Source: Methylococcaceae bacterium (GTDB taxonomy: Bacteria > Pseudomonadota > Gammaproteobacteria > Methylococcales > Methylomonadaceae). From it: a stretch of DNA of 41,072 nt. The stretch spans positions 1 through 41,072 of the forward strand of contig JABFSH010000051.1 of assembly GCA_013140705.1 (NCBI GenBank), given 5' to 3'. Below, in pieces: positions 9,956 to 18,127 of the stretch. The notes under the pieces are model-generated. The model ran no database searches, was not told where the DNA came from, and worked only from the letters and a program-made list of their open reading frames with translations. Made by a program: the position numbers and the translations under genes. Each line of letters begins with the position of its first letter. Position 1 is the first letter of the stretch.

Positions 9956-9979
9956 TAATGAAAATGATTGCGAATCATC
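9956..9979. promoter_or_regulatory. Fur-box-like palindrome
   Basis: The stretch ATAATGAAAATGATTGCGAA, continuing into TCAT, contains the symmetric ATGATT-GCG-AATCAT. It resembles the alternating AAT/ATT layout of ferric uptake regulator sites, but the match is partial, so this is a weak call. Confidence 0.3.
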
Positions 9980-10205
9980 GGTGATTTTTGAAAAATGGAT
10001 AACCATATAAAGCAAGCAATGTTTATGTGAAAGGAAATGGATTTTGATTGATTGGGAAGAATATAAAGCTTTCTAGATGAGGCAGGGTTGGATTTTGTCT
10101 GGAATAGCGCGCTATAAACAATTATAATATCCCGATTTGCTGGCTAAATGGTTTGCAGTAATTGACACATCAATATATCGCCTTATGAGCAATGAGCATT
10201 GGGCA

Positions 10206-10235
10206 TTGACATGCATGCCATTTCTCCTTTACAGT
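10206..10235 (+). promoter_or_regulatory. Predicted sigma70 promoter of hxlA
   Basis: Perfect -35 TTGACA at 10206-10211 and a -10-like TACAGT at 10230-10235 with an 18-bp spacer. It would give a leader of roughly 55 nt before the hxlA start, which is preceded by GGAG at 10287-10290. Confidence 0.5.
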
Positions 10236-10298
10236 TACGCTCGCAAAACAACTATGTAACCAATTACAACAATTATATTACCCTTCGGAGCAATTACC

Positions 10299-10940
10299 AT
10301 GGCAAAACCATTAATTCAAATGGCCTTAGATTCATTAGATTTCGATCAAACTATAAGTCTTGCTACACAAGTAGCACCTTACGTTGATATTTTCGAAATT
10401 GGAACCCCGTGCATCAAACACAACGGTGTTAACCTGGTTAAAGAAATGAGAGCCAGATTCCCGAATCAACTGATTTTAGTTGATTTAAAAACTATGGATG
10501 CCGGCGAATACGAAGCCGCTCCTTTCTATGCTGCAGGCGCCGATATTTGTACCGTTCTGGGTGTATCTGGCCTGGCGACTTGCAAAGGTGTTATCAAAGC
10601 TGCCAATGCTCATGGTGCTGAAGCACAAATCGATTTGATCAATGTTGACGACAAAGTGGCTTGCGCGCGTGCTACAGCTGAAGCGGGTGCTCAAATTGTC
10701 GGTGTTCACACAGGTCTTGATGCACAAGCTGCCGGTCATTCACCATTCAATGATTTGAGTGATATTGCCAGATTAGGATTAAACGTCAGAATTTCAGTTG
10801 CAGGCGGTATCAAAGCTTCAACTGTTCAAGATGTTGTTCGAGCTGGCGCAAACATCATTGTAGTCGGTGCAGCTATTTACGGTGCCCCATCACCTGCTGA
10901 AGCTGCTCGCGAAATTCGCGAATTGGTTGACGCGGTATAA
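10299..10940 (+). CDS. hxlA: 3-hexulose-6-phosphate synthase
   Basis: Condenses formaldehyde with ribulose 5-phosphate to D-arabino-3-hexulose 6-phosphate, the fixation step of the RuMP cycle. 213 residues, typical for the stand-alone enzyme. It belongs to the orotidine-phosphate-decarboxylase (TIM-barrel) suprafamily and shows the DxKxxD catalytic motif VDLKTMD with Asp62, Lys64 and Asp67. A phosphate-binding end is visible as VAGGIKAS and VVGAAIYGA. The start has a GGAG site 8 nt upstream. The isomerase gene follows after a single base, so the pair is translated from one message. Cytoplasmic, acting as a dimer in characterised relatives. This gene is the main evidence that the organism is a RuMP methylotroph. 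Confidence 0.97.
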   Translation: MAKPLIQMALDSLDFDQTISLATQVAPYVDIFEIGTPCIKHNGVNLVKEMRARFPNQLILVDLKTMDAGEYEAAPFYAAGADICTVLGVSGLATCKGVIKAANAHGAEAQIDLINVDDKVACARATAEAGAQIVGVHTGLDAQAAGHSPFNDLSDIARLGLNVRISVAGGIKASTVQDVVRAGANIIVVGAAIYGAPSPAEAAREIRELVDAV

Positions 10941-10941
10941 T

Positions 10942-11475
10942 ATGCATCAGCAGCTTATCGTAGACAAAATTTCAAGTATTCTTGAAGCCACCGACGATTC
11001 GTATGATGTCAGGCTGACCCAGTTACTTGATGGTGCTAAGCGCATATTCATAGCTGGTGCAGGCCGTTCCAAACTGGTCGGCAACTTTTTTGCAATGAGA
11101 TTAGTGCATGGTGGATACGACGTTAGCGTTGTTGGAGAAATTGTAACTCCAAGTATCAAAAACGGTGACTTATTGATCATTATTTCCGGTTCCGGAGAGA
11201 CTGAGCAGTTGATAGCATTCACAAAAAGTGCAAAAAAAGTGGGTGCCAATATCGTATTGATTTCAGCTAAGGATTCCTCAACAATTGGTGATATGGCTGA
11301 TGCAGTATTCCAGATTGGAAAGGCAGAGCAATACGGCAAAGTTGTTGGTATGCCGATGGGTACGGTATTTGAACTGTCGACATTATTCTTTCTGGAAGCA
11401 ACCATTTCTCATATCATTCATGAGAAAGGCATACCGGAAGAAGTGATGCGGTCACGACACGCTAATTTGGAGTAG
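10942..11475 (+). CDS. hxlB: 6-phospho-3-hexuloisomerase
   Basis: Isomerises the hexulose 6-phosphate made by the preceding enzyme to fructose 6-phosphate. 177 residues from the ATG at 10942; the open frame extends further upstream, but that part overlaps the hxlA coding end and has no reason to be translated. A single SIS sugar-isomerase domain fills the protein: IFIAGAGRSKLVG (phosphate loop), LLIIISGSGETEQ, and the C-terminal GIPEEVMRSRHANLE characteristic of this enzyme. Start is one base after the hxlA stop, implying tight coupling. Separate, not fused, synthase and isomerase genes; some methylotrophs have a fusion. Confidence 0.97.
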   Translation: MHQQLIVDKISSILEATDDSYDVRLTQLLDGAKRIFIAGAGRSKLVGNFFAMRLVHGGYDVSVVGEIVTPSIKNGDLLIIISGSGETEQLIAFTKSAKKVGANIVLISAKDSSTIGDMADAVFQIGKAEQYGKVVGMPMGTVFELSTLFFLEATISHIIHEKGIPEEVMRSRHANLE

Positions 11476-11484
11476 CGATATAAA

Positions 11485-11509
11485 GAACGAGTGGAATATC
11501 CACTCGTTC
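11485..11509. repeat. Hairpin 1 in the hxlB-tkt gap
   Basis: Perfect inverted repeat with 11-bp arms GAACGAGTGGA / TCCACTCGTTC and a 3-nt loop, 10 bp after the hxlB stop. There is no T run, so it looks more like an mRNA processing or stability element than an intrinsic terminator. Confidence 0.6.
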
Positions 11510-11529
11510 AAACTATCAAAGGTCAGCCA

Positions 11530-11552
11530 GGAATTTCTAACATAGAAATTCC
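11530..11552. repeat. Hairpin 2 in the hxlB-tkt gap
   Basis: Perfect inverted repeat with 10-bp arms GGAATTTCTA / TAGAAATTCC and a 3-nt ACA loop, 20 bp after hairpin 1 and 53 bp before the tkt start. The two arms are unrelated in sequence to hairpin 1. Confidence 0.55.
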
Positions 11553-11605
11553 ACAAATAAGGTTGATAATGCACTCAGAAATTCATAAATATTTAGGAGA
11601 ATAAT

Positions 11606-13600
11606 ATGCCTTCGCGCCGAGAATTAGCGAACGCCATACGCGCTTTAAGCATGGATGCCGTTCAAAAAGCAAACTCTGGTCACCCCGGAGCGCCCATGGG
11701 AATGGCGGATATTGCAGAAGTTTTGTGGAACGATTTTTTACATCACAACCCAACCAACCCAAAATGGTCAAATCGGGATCGATTCGTTCTTTCAAATGGT
11801 CATGGTTCGATGCTTATTTATTCTTTGTTACATTTGTCAGGCTACGAACTGCCAATTGAAGAGTTAAAGCAATTCCGTCAGCTTCACTCTAAAACACCGG
11901 GTCACCCCGAGTATGGTTATGCGCCGGGTATTGAAACCACTACAGGTCCACTGGGGCAAGGTATAACCAATGCCGTAGGTATGGCAATTGCCGAGAAAGC
12001 ACTGGCCGGTCAATTTAACAAGCCAGGACATGAAATTGTCGATCACAACACCTATGTATTTTTAGGTGATGGATGTTTGATGGAAGGCATCTCTCATGAA
12101 GCATGCTCTTTAGCGGGCACCCTCGGTTTGGGTAAGTTGGTAGCCTTTTGGGATGATAACGGCATCTCTATCGACGGTCATGTCGATGGCTGGTTTACAG
12201 ACAATACTCCGAAGCGCTTTGAAGCTTATGGCTGGCATGTGATTGCTGACGTTGATGGTCACGATTCAGATGCTATCGTAAAAGCAATAGCTGCTGCAAA
12301 AGCAGTAACGGATAAGCCAAGTATCATTTGTTGTAAAACAGTGATTGGATACGGTTCTCCCAATAAAGCCGGAAGTCATGCTTGCCATGGTGCGGCATTA
12401 GGTCAGCCAGAGGTGGATTTGACTAAAGAAGCCTTGGGTTGGAAGTACGGCGCGTTTGAAATACCTGCTGATGTTTATGCGGGATGGGATGCAAAAGCAA
12501 AAGGTATCGAAGCAGAAAAAAACTGGGACAGTAAATTTGCTGCGTATAAAGCTGCTTACCCTGAATTGGCGGCAGAATATCAGCGAAGAATTGTTGGTGA
12601 TTTGCCGAAAAGTTGGACAGCAGATGCCGATGGTTTTGTAAGCGCAGTAAATGCAGAAGCTAAAACTACCGCAACCAGACTTTCATCGTTGGCTTCCATT
12701 GAGGGTTATGCCAAATTTTTACCAGAGATTTTTGGTGGATCTGCCGATTTGGGATGTTCAAACATGACCGAATGGACCGGTTACAAGCCCATGCGGGCGA
12801 ATAAGCCGGACGCGAACTACATCAACTACGGTGTTCGTGAATTTGGAATGTCGGCAATTATGAACGGCGTAGCACTTCATGGTGGATTAATTCCATTCGG
12901 CGCAACATTTTTGATGTTCTCGGAATATGCGCGTAATGCTGTGCGTATGGCATCGTTGATGAAAATTAGATCAATTTTCGTCTATACCCATGATTCAATA
13001 GGTCTGGGAGAAGATGGGCCTACTCATCAACCGATTGAGCAGACAGCTACCTTGCGAATGATTCCGTCTATGCAAGTTTGGCGTCCATGCGATGCTGTAG
13101 AAACGGCTGTATCATGGCGAGCCGCGATCGAACATAAGGACGGACCTTCAGTTTTGGTGTTTTCCCGTCAAAATCTGCCGCATATTCCTCGTACGCAGCA
13201 GCAGATTACGTCGATATCACGTGGAGGCTATATTCTCATTGATAGTGATGGACAACCTGATGCGATCATTATTGCTACAGGATCGGAAGTTGAGTTGGCC
13301 GTAAAAGCGGCTGATGAATTGAAAGCAAAAGGCAAAAAAATAAGAGTGGTTTCTTTACCTTCAACAAATGTCTTCGATTCACAGGATTCAACTTACCGTG
13401 ATTCAGTTTTACCTCCTTCAGTAACTAAGCGAGTTGCAGTGGAAGCGGGTGTAACTGACGGATGGTGGAAATACGTTGGAACGGCAGGTAAAGTTGTAGG
13501 GATTGATCACTTTGGTGAATCTGCACCTGCAGGTCTCCTTTTCAAGGAGTTTGGCTTCACTGTGGATAATGTTGTCAAGAACGTAGAAGCAATCCTCTAA
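11606..13600 (+). CDS. tkt: Transketolase
   Basis: Thiamine-diphosphate enzyme moving two-carbon units between sugar phosphates, needed in the RuMP cycle to regenerate ribulose 5-phosphate. 664 residues, the normal length. The cofactor motif begins with GDG at residues 154-156 and ends near DDNGISIDG; other landmarks are [18 protein letters not shown] (substrate/TPP histidine region, 24-41), TGPLGQGI, and [16 protein letters not shown] in the pyrimidine domain. Strong AGGAGA at 11595-11600 supports the ATG at 11606. It follows hxlB by 130 bp that carry two hairpins and precedes the two repeat-protein genes. Confidence 0.97.
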   Translation: MPSRRELANAIRALSMDAVQKANSGHPGAPMGMADIAEVLWNDFLHHNPTNPKWSNRDRFVLSNGHGSMLIYSLLHLSGYELPIEELKQFRQLHSKTPGHPEYGYAPGIETTTGPLGQGITNAVGMAIAEKALAGQFNKPGHEIVDHNTYVFLGDGCLMEGISHEACSLAGTLGLGKLVAFWDDNGISIDGHVDGWFTDNTPKRFEAYGWHVIADVDGHDSDAIVKAIAAAKAVTDKPSIICCKTVIGYGSPNKAGSHACHGAALGQPEVDLTKEALGWKYGAFEIPADVYAGWDAKAKGIEAEKNWDSKFAAYKAAYPELAAEYQRRIVGDLPKSWTADADGFVSAVNAEAKTTATRLSSLASIEGYAKFLPEIFGGSADLGCSNMTEWTGYKPMRANKPDANYINYGVREFGMSAIMNGVALHGGLIPFGATFLMFSEYARNAVRMASLMKIRSIFVYTHDSIGLGEDGPTHQPIEQTATLRMIPSMQVWRPCDAVETAVSWRAAIEHKDGPSVLVFSRQNLPHIPRTQQQITSISRGGYILIDSDGQPDAIIIATGSEVELAVKAADELKAKGKKIRVVSLPSTNVFDSQDSTYRDSVLPPSVTKRVAVEAGVTDGWWKYVGTAGKVVGIDHFGESAPAGLLFKEFGFTVDNVVKNVEAIL

Positions 13601-13614
13601 AATAATAACGACAA

Positions 13615-13690
13615 ATGGAAATTTGTTATTTTCCATAATGCGGAAATTCTCCTCTTGAAGGTTGGAAATATGTCAGTCATCAAGGGGAGG
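13615..13690 (+). promoter_or_regulatory. Structured leader before the first repeat-protein gene
   Basis: Contains a short hairpin (ATGGAAA / TTTCCAT, 13615-13636) and a longer predicted stem in which CTCCTCTTGA (13649-13658) pairs with TCAAGGGGAG (13680-13689), nine Watson-Crick pairs plus one G-U with a 21-nt loop. The right arm covers a strong Shine-Dalgarno-like GGGGAGG (13684-13690). This suggests control of translation or mRNA processing; no experimental support. Confidence 0.35.
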
Positions 13691-13707
13691 TAGTTTCATA
13701 CGACCAA

Positions 13708-14400
13708 ATGGTGAGCAACGTGAAAAAGAAAAATTTAAAATATAATTTATTACCCGTGCTGCTTTTATTGAGTTCTGCAGTCGGTGCGGATCAAAAATAT
13801 CCGGCTGCAGATTTTCAACCGACCGTTGTTTACCAGGATAGTGATTATATTGCTAAAGGCGGTCAGTCTAGTTCGAATGTTGCAGGTCGGTCATCTGAAA
13901 CTGCATCGCAGGCAGCCGTTGATCCAAAATATCCAGCAGCCAATTTTCAGCCCAAAGTTGTATACAATGATCCTGGCTATCAACACAGTGCAACGACAGC
14001 CTCTACTGGAAGTGATGTTCAAAATTCCAGTTCGATTGCCAATGAAGAGGTTAGTTCTGGTGCAAAGGTAGATAGCGACTCCTCTTCGAGCTATTTAGTA
14101 GGTTTAGTTTTGTTCGCAGTCGTTGGGTTTATTCTGTTTAATAAAAAAACTGAAACTAAATCAGAAAACAATTCGCGCGTATATTCAAAAGATGCAAGTG
14201 GATTGACTGGAGTTGCAAAATATTTGAATCGGACTTCCGGTACAGGTGTGGCTAGATACCTGGAGAAGCAAGTGAAGTCGGCATCAAGCTCAGCAGTGAC
14301 TGGTGTTGCAAAATATATGGCAAAACAAGGAAATACTGATCAGTCAATTAAATCAGAAGCAAAAACGGGTGTGGAAAAATATATGCGTAACCGGGGTTAA
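13708..14400 (+). CDS. Membrane-anchored GVxKY-repeat protein, unknown family
   Basis: Unrecognised 230-residue protein. In order: a basic N-terminus and signal peptide (about 1-27, hydrophobic LLPVLLLLSSAVGA); two copies of an 18-residue unit KYPAADFQPTVVYQDSDY (30-47) and KYPAANFQPKVVYNDPGY (74-91), 13 of 18 identical; a Ser-rich linker; one membrane helix YLVGLVLFAVVGFILFN (129-145) followed by KK; then a tail with four copies of a short motif, TGVAKYLNR (167), TGVARYLEKQ (179), TGVAKYMAKQ (198), TGVEKYMRNR (220). The predicted topology puts the 18-residue repeats outside and the motif tail in the cytoplasm. The next gene, 5 bp away, is built from the same motif. Start is uncertain: GGGGAGG is 17 nt from the ATG, while GTG at 13720 has GGTGAG just upstream. 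No function is known to me. Confidence 0.85.
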   Translation: MVSNVKKKNLKYNLLPVLLLLSSAVGADQKYPAADFQPTVVYQDSDYIAKGGQSSSNVAGRSSETASQAAVDPKYPAANFQPKVVYNDPGYQHSATTASTGSDVQNSSSIANEEVSSGAKVDSDSSSSYLVGLVLFAVVGFILFNKKTETKSENNSRVYSKDASGLTGVAKYLNRTSGTGVARYLEKQVKSASSSAVTGVAKYMAKQGNTDQSIKSEAKTGVEKYMRNRG

Positions 14401-14405
14401 AATAG

Positions 14406-15653
14406 ATGAGTCGGAATTACTTGACGGAAACAAAAGAGGGTCTGTTGGCTTTTGGTAAATCTTCCAAGGTTAAGAAAGCAAATAAAAACTCAAGCGAACT
14501 AAAAAAAGTTCAAAAAGAGGGTCCTGTCGATTCTAGTAATTCTGTATCCATTACTGGCGTTGCCAAATACATTGAATCAATTCCAGTCGTTACTAGCGTA
14601 TCTCGTTATGTAAAGAAAAATGAATTACGTTTAGTGACTGGAGTTGACAAGTATTTAATAAACAAGACCCGCACTTTAAAAGTCACTCCAATAGCATCAG
14701 GCGTATCCAGGTATGTTGATAAACTATCAAGGGAATCGGTGTCTGTGAGTAGTGTTTCTAAATATCTAATTAATCAGCGTGTTTTGTCGAAAGACAGGCC
14801 ATCAAATTCACGTGTCTCCAAGTATATTGCACTAAAAGCTCGAGAAGAAAGAGCTACAGCAGCATTAACAGGCGTGGCTAAATATCAGGCTGAACAAGAG
14901 TTGGCAGCTAGGAAAATCGCTGCTGCTGCCACTATAGCCAGGCACCTTCAACAGGAAGCGCTCGCAGCAAAGGCCAGAGAAGACGAAAAGCTGGCTATAG
15001 AAGAGTCAAAAAATCAACAGCCTGTTCAAGCTGAAAGCCCAGTAGAGATTGCTTCGACAGGTGTTGGACGATATGTTCAAATTCAAGCTGAACTGGCAAA
15101 AGATCGCCTGCCTGTTAGTAAAGTTGCTAAATACATTGCCACGCAGATTGTAATGGCAAGCAAAAGGCCTGCCCCATCCGGTGTTGAAAAATATCTATTG
15201 AAGCAACGAGTTTATAAAGAGAAATCACCGGCTGTCAGTCGAGTTGCCAAATACATAGAAATACAAGGTACATCGCCAACCAATCGCTCTGCTGTTTCTG
15301 GTGTGTCCCGTTATTTGAAAAGACAACAATCTGCCATTACGACTGTAGCGCCAGCAAAAAGTGGTGTCAGTAAATATTTGCAAAAACAAGCCTTAGTTGT
15401 GCCTTCAAGATCTGGGTTATCAGGTGTAACAAAATATATAGCCAATCAATTCAGTTCAGAAAATGAAGGATTATTGATAAAACTGGATGTTCCAAAAAGC
15501 CTTGAAGGAGAATATCTTCCTGCCAGCGATATCAAGCTAGAAACTGGTGTTTCGCGATATATAGACGCGCAACTATTACCAATAAATAAAGCAAAATCAA
15601 TTCGCACGGGTGTTGATAAATATTTGTCAAAAAACGAACTAGCCAATGGATGA
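14406..15653 (+). CDS. Soluble multi-copy GVxKY-repeat protein, unknown family
   Basis: Unrecognised 415-residue basic protein with no signal peptide or membrane helix. It carries 16 clear copies of (S/T)-x-V-x-(K/R)-Y-(hydrophobic)-x-x-(Q/K/N), starting at residues 50, 63, 78, 98, 115, 135, 155, 218, 238, 258, 278, 298, 319, 339, 380 and 401, plus worn copies at 175 (ATIARHLQQE) and 360 (LDVPKSLEGE). From 98 on, the spacing is mostly 20 or 21 residues. Linkers are rich in Lys, Arg, Ser, Pro and Ala, so it is probably largely disordered with short helical motifs. Residues 161-205 are Ala/Glu/Lys-rich and may form a helix or coiled coil. It begins 5 bp after the membrane-anchored protein with the same motif, inside the RuMP gene cluster. 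A binding scaffold is the simplest reading, but this is inference. Confidence 0.85.
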   Translation: MSRNYLTETKEGLLAFGKSSKVKKANKNSSELKKVQKEGPVDSSNSVSITGVAKYIESIPVVTSVSRYVKKNELRLVTGVDKYLINKTRTLKVTPIASGVSRYVDKLSRESVSVSSVSKYLINQRVLSKDRPSNSRVSKYIALKAREERATAALTGVAKYQAEQELAARKIAAAATIARHLQQEALAAKAREDEKLAIEESKNQQPVQAESPVEIASTGVGRYVQIQAELAKDRLPVSKVAKYIATQIVMASKRPAPSGVEKYLLKQRVYKEKSPAVSRVAKYIEIQGTSPTNRSAVSGVSRYLKRQQSAITTVAPAKSGVSKYLQKQALVVPSRSGLSGVTKYIANQFSSENEGLLIKLDVPKSLEGEYLPASDIKLETGVSRYIDAQLLPINKAKSIRTGVDKYLSKNELANG

Positions 15654-15774
15654 TTGAGTATATCCTGGCAATATGAAATCATATTTAGCGAATATCAACC
15701 CATTTGATACTGCAGATTCTCCCCCATACATGAATTTCAAAAGGCATTGATTTCTACATGCCTTTACTCAATGA

Positions 15775-15803
15775 TTAACTTGAGCGTTTGGATATGATAT
15801 AAT
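15775..15803 (+). promoter_or_regulatory. Predicted promoter of tal-fba
   Basis: Perfect TATAAT at 15798-15803 with TTAACT at 15775-15780 (four of six to TTGACA) at a 17-bp spacer. It lies about 50 bp upstream of the transaldolase start, so tal and fba can probably be transcribed separately from the upstream genes. Confidence 0.5.
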
Positions 15804-15853
15804 CCCGCGCCTGAAGTGCAGATTTCCCTATAACTAAAACCAAAGGTACCATT

Positions 15854-16861
15854 ATGGCTAAGAATTTACTTGAACAACTTCGGGAGGTAACCGTTGTTGT
15901 TGCAGATACCGGCGATATACAAGCAATTGAAACATTCAAGCCTAGAGATGCGACGACCAACCCATCTTTAATTACAGCAGCAGCTCAGATGCCACAGTAT
16001 CAAGGCATTGTTGATGATACTTTGAAAGCGGCAAGAAATTCTTTAGGTCGGGCCGCCGCTCCTGCCTTAGTTGCTAATCTTGCTTTTGATCGATTGGCAG
16101 TTTCATTTGGATTGAAAATTCTCGAAATTATTCCTGGCCGTGTTTCGACTGAAGTTGATGCACGATTGTCCTATGACACTGAAGCCACCATCGCGAAGGG
16201 CCGTGAAATTATTGCCCAATATGAATCACATGGTATCTCAAAAGATCGCGTTTTGATCAAGATTGCTTCCACATGGGAAGGAATTCAAGCGGCGGCAGTT
16301 CTAGAAAAAGAAGGTATTCATTGCAACCTGACGTTGCTATTTGGTATCCATCAAGCTATTGCCTGTGCTGAAAACGGTATAACATTAATCTCACCGTTTG
16401 TGGGACGCATTCTGGATTGGTTTAAAAAAGATACAGGTCGCGATTCTTATGCGCCTGCAGAAGATCCAGGCGTTGTTTCAGTTACATCTATTTACAACTA
16501 TTACAAAAAATTTGGTTACAAAACAGAAGTTATGGGGGCTAGTTTCCGTAATGTGGGTGAGATCACTGAATTGGCGGGATCTGACTTGTTAACGATTGCT
16601 CCTTCGTTACTGGCAGAACTTCAATCCACTGAAGGAGATTTGCCTCGTAAACTGGATCCAGTTAAAGCAGCAAGTGAGTCAATTGAGAAAATCTCCATGG
16701 ATCGCGCCACGTTTGATCGCATGCACGAAGAAAATCGTATGGCGAAGGACAAATTGGCCGAAGGCATCGATGGTTTCGAAAAGGCATTAGTAGCATTAGA
16801 AGAAGTTCTTGCAAAACGCCTGGCTGTATTAGAAAACAGCATGGAAACAGCTGAAGCATAA
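15854..16861 (+). CDS. tal: Transaldolase
   Basis: Transfers a dihydroxyacetone unit between fructose 6-phosphate and erythrose 4-phosphate in sugar rearrangement. 335 residues, matching the TalB-type class (E. coli TalB 317). Schiff-base lysine is Lys136 in [10 protein letters not shown]; the DATTNPSLI signature (residues 32-40) and the [10 protein letters not shown] segment are also typical. The start has AAAGG about 8 nt upstream. It is followed by fba after 132 bp containing a hairpin. In the RuMP cycle it supports the transaldolase variant of the rearrangement phase, consistent with tkt and fba alongside. Confidence 0.96.
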   Translation: MAKNLLEQLREVTVVVADTGDIQAIETFKPRDATTNPSLITAAAQMPQYQGIVDDTLKAARNSLGRAAAPALVANLAFDRLAVSFGLKILEIIPGRVSTEVDARLSYDTEATIAKGREIIAQYESHGISKDRVLIKIASTWEGIQAAAVLEKEGIHCNLTLLFGIHQAIACAENGITLISPFVGRILDWFKKDTGRDSYAPAEDPGVVSVTSIYNYYKKFGYKTEVMGASFRNVGEITELAGSDLLTIAPSLLAELQSTEGDLPRKLDPVKAASESIEKISMDRATFDRMHEENRMAKDKLAEGIDGFEKALVALEEVLAKRLAVLENSMETAEA

Positions 16862-16874
16862 GCTTTTGAACACA

Positions 16875-16909
16875 CTGCAGCGCTGACAATTTTTTTAACA
16901 GCGCTGCAG
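16875..16909. repeat. Hairpin in the tal-fba gap
   Basis: Perfect inverted repeat with 11-bp arms CTGCAGCGCTG / CAGCGCTGCAG and a 13-nt loop that contains a T-run. It lies 14 bp after the tal stop. No T tract follows the right arm, so full termination is unlikely; a processing or 3'-end protection role is possible. Confidence 0.5.
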
Positions 16910-16993
16910 ATCAAACTAACACTCAATTCGTGTTTGCTGCCAAATTGACATTTGAGTCATGGCATTTTAAACAATTAATCATCACTATCCGAT

Positions 16994-18073
16994 ATGTCAA
17001 ATAAAATCTTAGATGTAGTTAAACCGGGTGTCGTAACTGGCGAAGATGTGCAGAAAATATTTGCCATTTGTAAGAATCAAAAATTCGCTTTACCGGCTGT
17101 CAATGTAATCAACACTGATTCGATTAATGCAGTATTAGAGGCAGCAGCAAAAGTTAAGTCGGCAGTTATCGTTCAGTTTTCCAACGGTGGCGCCCAGTTT
17201 GTTGCGGGTAAAGGTCTTAAGCTGGAAGGGCAGCAAACAGCCATTTTGGGTGCAATTTCAGGTGCTCATCATGTTCATGCAATGGCTGAAGCCTATGGCG
17301 TACCGGTAATTTTACATACTGATCATGCGGCCAAAAAATTATTACCATGGATTGATGGATTGTTGGATGCGGGTGAAAAGCATTTTGCGAGCACAGGTAA
17401 GGCATTGTTTAGTTCACACATGCTGGATTTATCGGAAGAAAGTTTGAAGGAAAATATTGAAATTTGTGGCGAATATTTAAAACGTATGTCCAAACTAAAT
17501 ATGACTCTGGAAATCGAACTGGGTGTTACCGGTGGTGAGGAAGATGGCGTTGATAATAGCGGCATTGATCATTCAATGTTGTATACACAACCGGAAGATG
17601 TGGCCTATGCCTATGAAGAACTCAGTAAAATCAGCCCTCGTTTTACTATCGCAGCTTCATTCGGTAATGTACATGGCGTTTACAAGCCTGGCAACGTAAA
17701 ATTGACTCCAACTATTTTGGCAAATTCGCAAAAATATGTATCCGAGAAGTATGGCGTCCCGCACAACACATTGAATTTTGTTTTCCACGGCGGATCCGGT
17801 TCCAGTGCCGAAGAAATTAAAGAGTCGATTAGTTACGGTGTCGTTAAAATGAACATCGACACTGATACACAGTGGGCAACCTGGGCTGGTATCATGGAAT
17901 TCTACAAGAAAAATGAAGGTTACCTGCAGGGTCAAATCGGCAATCCAGAAGGAGATGACAAGCCGAATAAAAAATATTATGATCCACGCGTTTGGCAACG
18001 TGCTGGTGAAGTAGGAATGGTTACTCGGTTAGAGCAGGCGTTCCAGGAATTAAATGCAGTTAATTCACTATAA
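16994..18073 (+). CDS. fba: Fructose-bisphosphate aldolase, class II
   Basis: Zinc-dependent aldolase interconverting fructose 1,6-bisphosphate with dihydroxyacetone phosphate and glyceraldehyde 3-phosphate. 359 residues, the FbaA-type length of E. coli (359). The metal and catalytic residues appear in LHTDHAAKK (HTDH, 108-111), LGVTGGEEDGVDNS and FHGGSGSS. It may also act on sedoheptulose bisphosphate, as some methylotroph aldolases do; sequence alone cannot decide. Last gene of the cluster, followed after about 55 bp by a strong terminator. Phosphofructokinase, ribulose-phosphate epimerase and ribose-phosphate isomerase are not in the window. Confidence 0.96.
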   Translation: MSNKILDVVKPGVVTGEDVQKIFAICKNQKFALPAVNVINTDSINAVLEAAAKVKSAVIVQFSNGGAQFVAGKGLKLEGQQTAILGAISGAHHVHAMAEAYGVPVILHTDHAAKKLLPWIDGLLDAGEKHFASTGKALFSSHMLDLSEESLKENIEICGEYLKRMSKLNMTLEIELGVTGGEEDGVDNSGIDHSMLYTQPEDVAYAYEELSKISPRFTIAASFGNVHGVYKPGNVKLTPTILANSQKYVSEKYGVPHNTLNFVFHGGSGSSAEEIKESISYGVVKMNIDTDTQWATWAGIMEFYKKNEGYLQGQIGNPEGDDKPNKKYYDPRVWQRAGEVGMVTRLEQAFQELNAVNSL

Positions 18074-18127
18074 GACAATATAATAAAGAATCGTTGATTC
18101 AATCAGCATTTCCTTAAGTAACACAAT

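Larger units (their letters stand above)
9779..10298. promoter_or_regulatory. Divergent regulatory region upstream of the RuMP cluster
   Basis: About 520 bp without a credible gene. It holds a perfect 14-bp palindrome GGCCAAGCTTGGCC at 9883-9896, an ATGATT-GCG-AATCAT palindrome at 9963-9977 in a Fur-box-like setting, a TATAAT at 10123-10128 without a good -35, and the TTGACA promoter listed separately. The length suggests controlled expression of the hexulose phosphate synthase operon. Confidence 0.55.

Noticed and set aside
10199-10387. 62-codon plus-strand frame before hxlA
   Set aside because: It overlaps the predicted promoter and leader and runs out of frame into hxlA; Asn/Tyr-rich product is typical of AT-rich leader translation.
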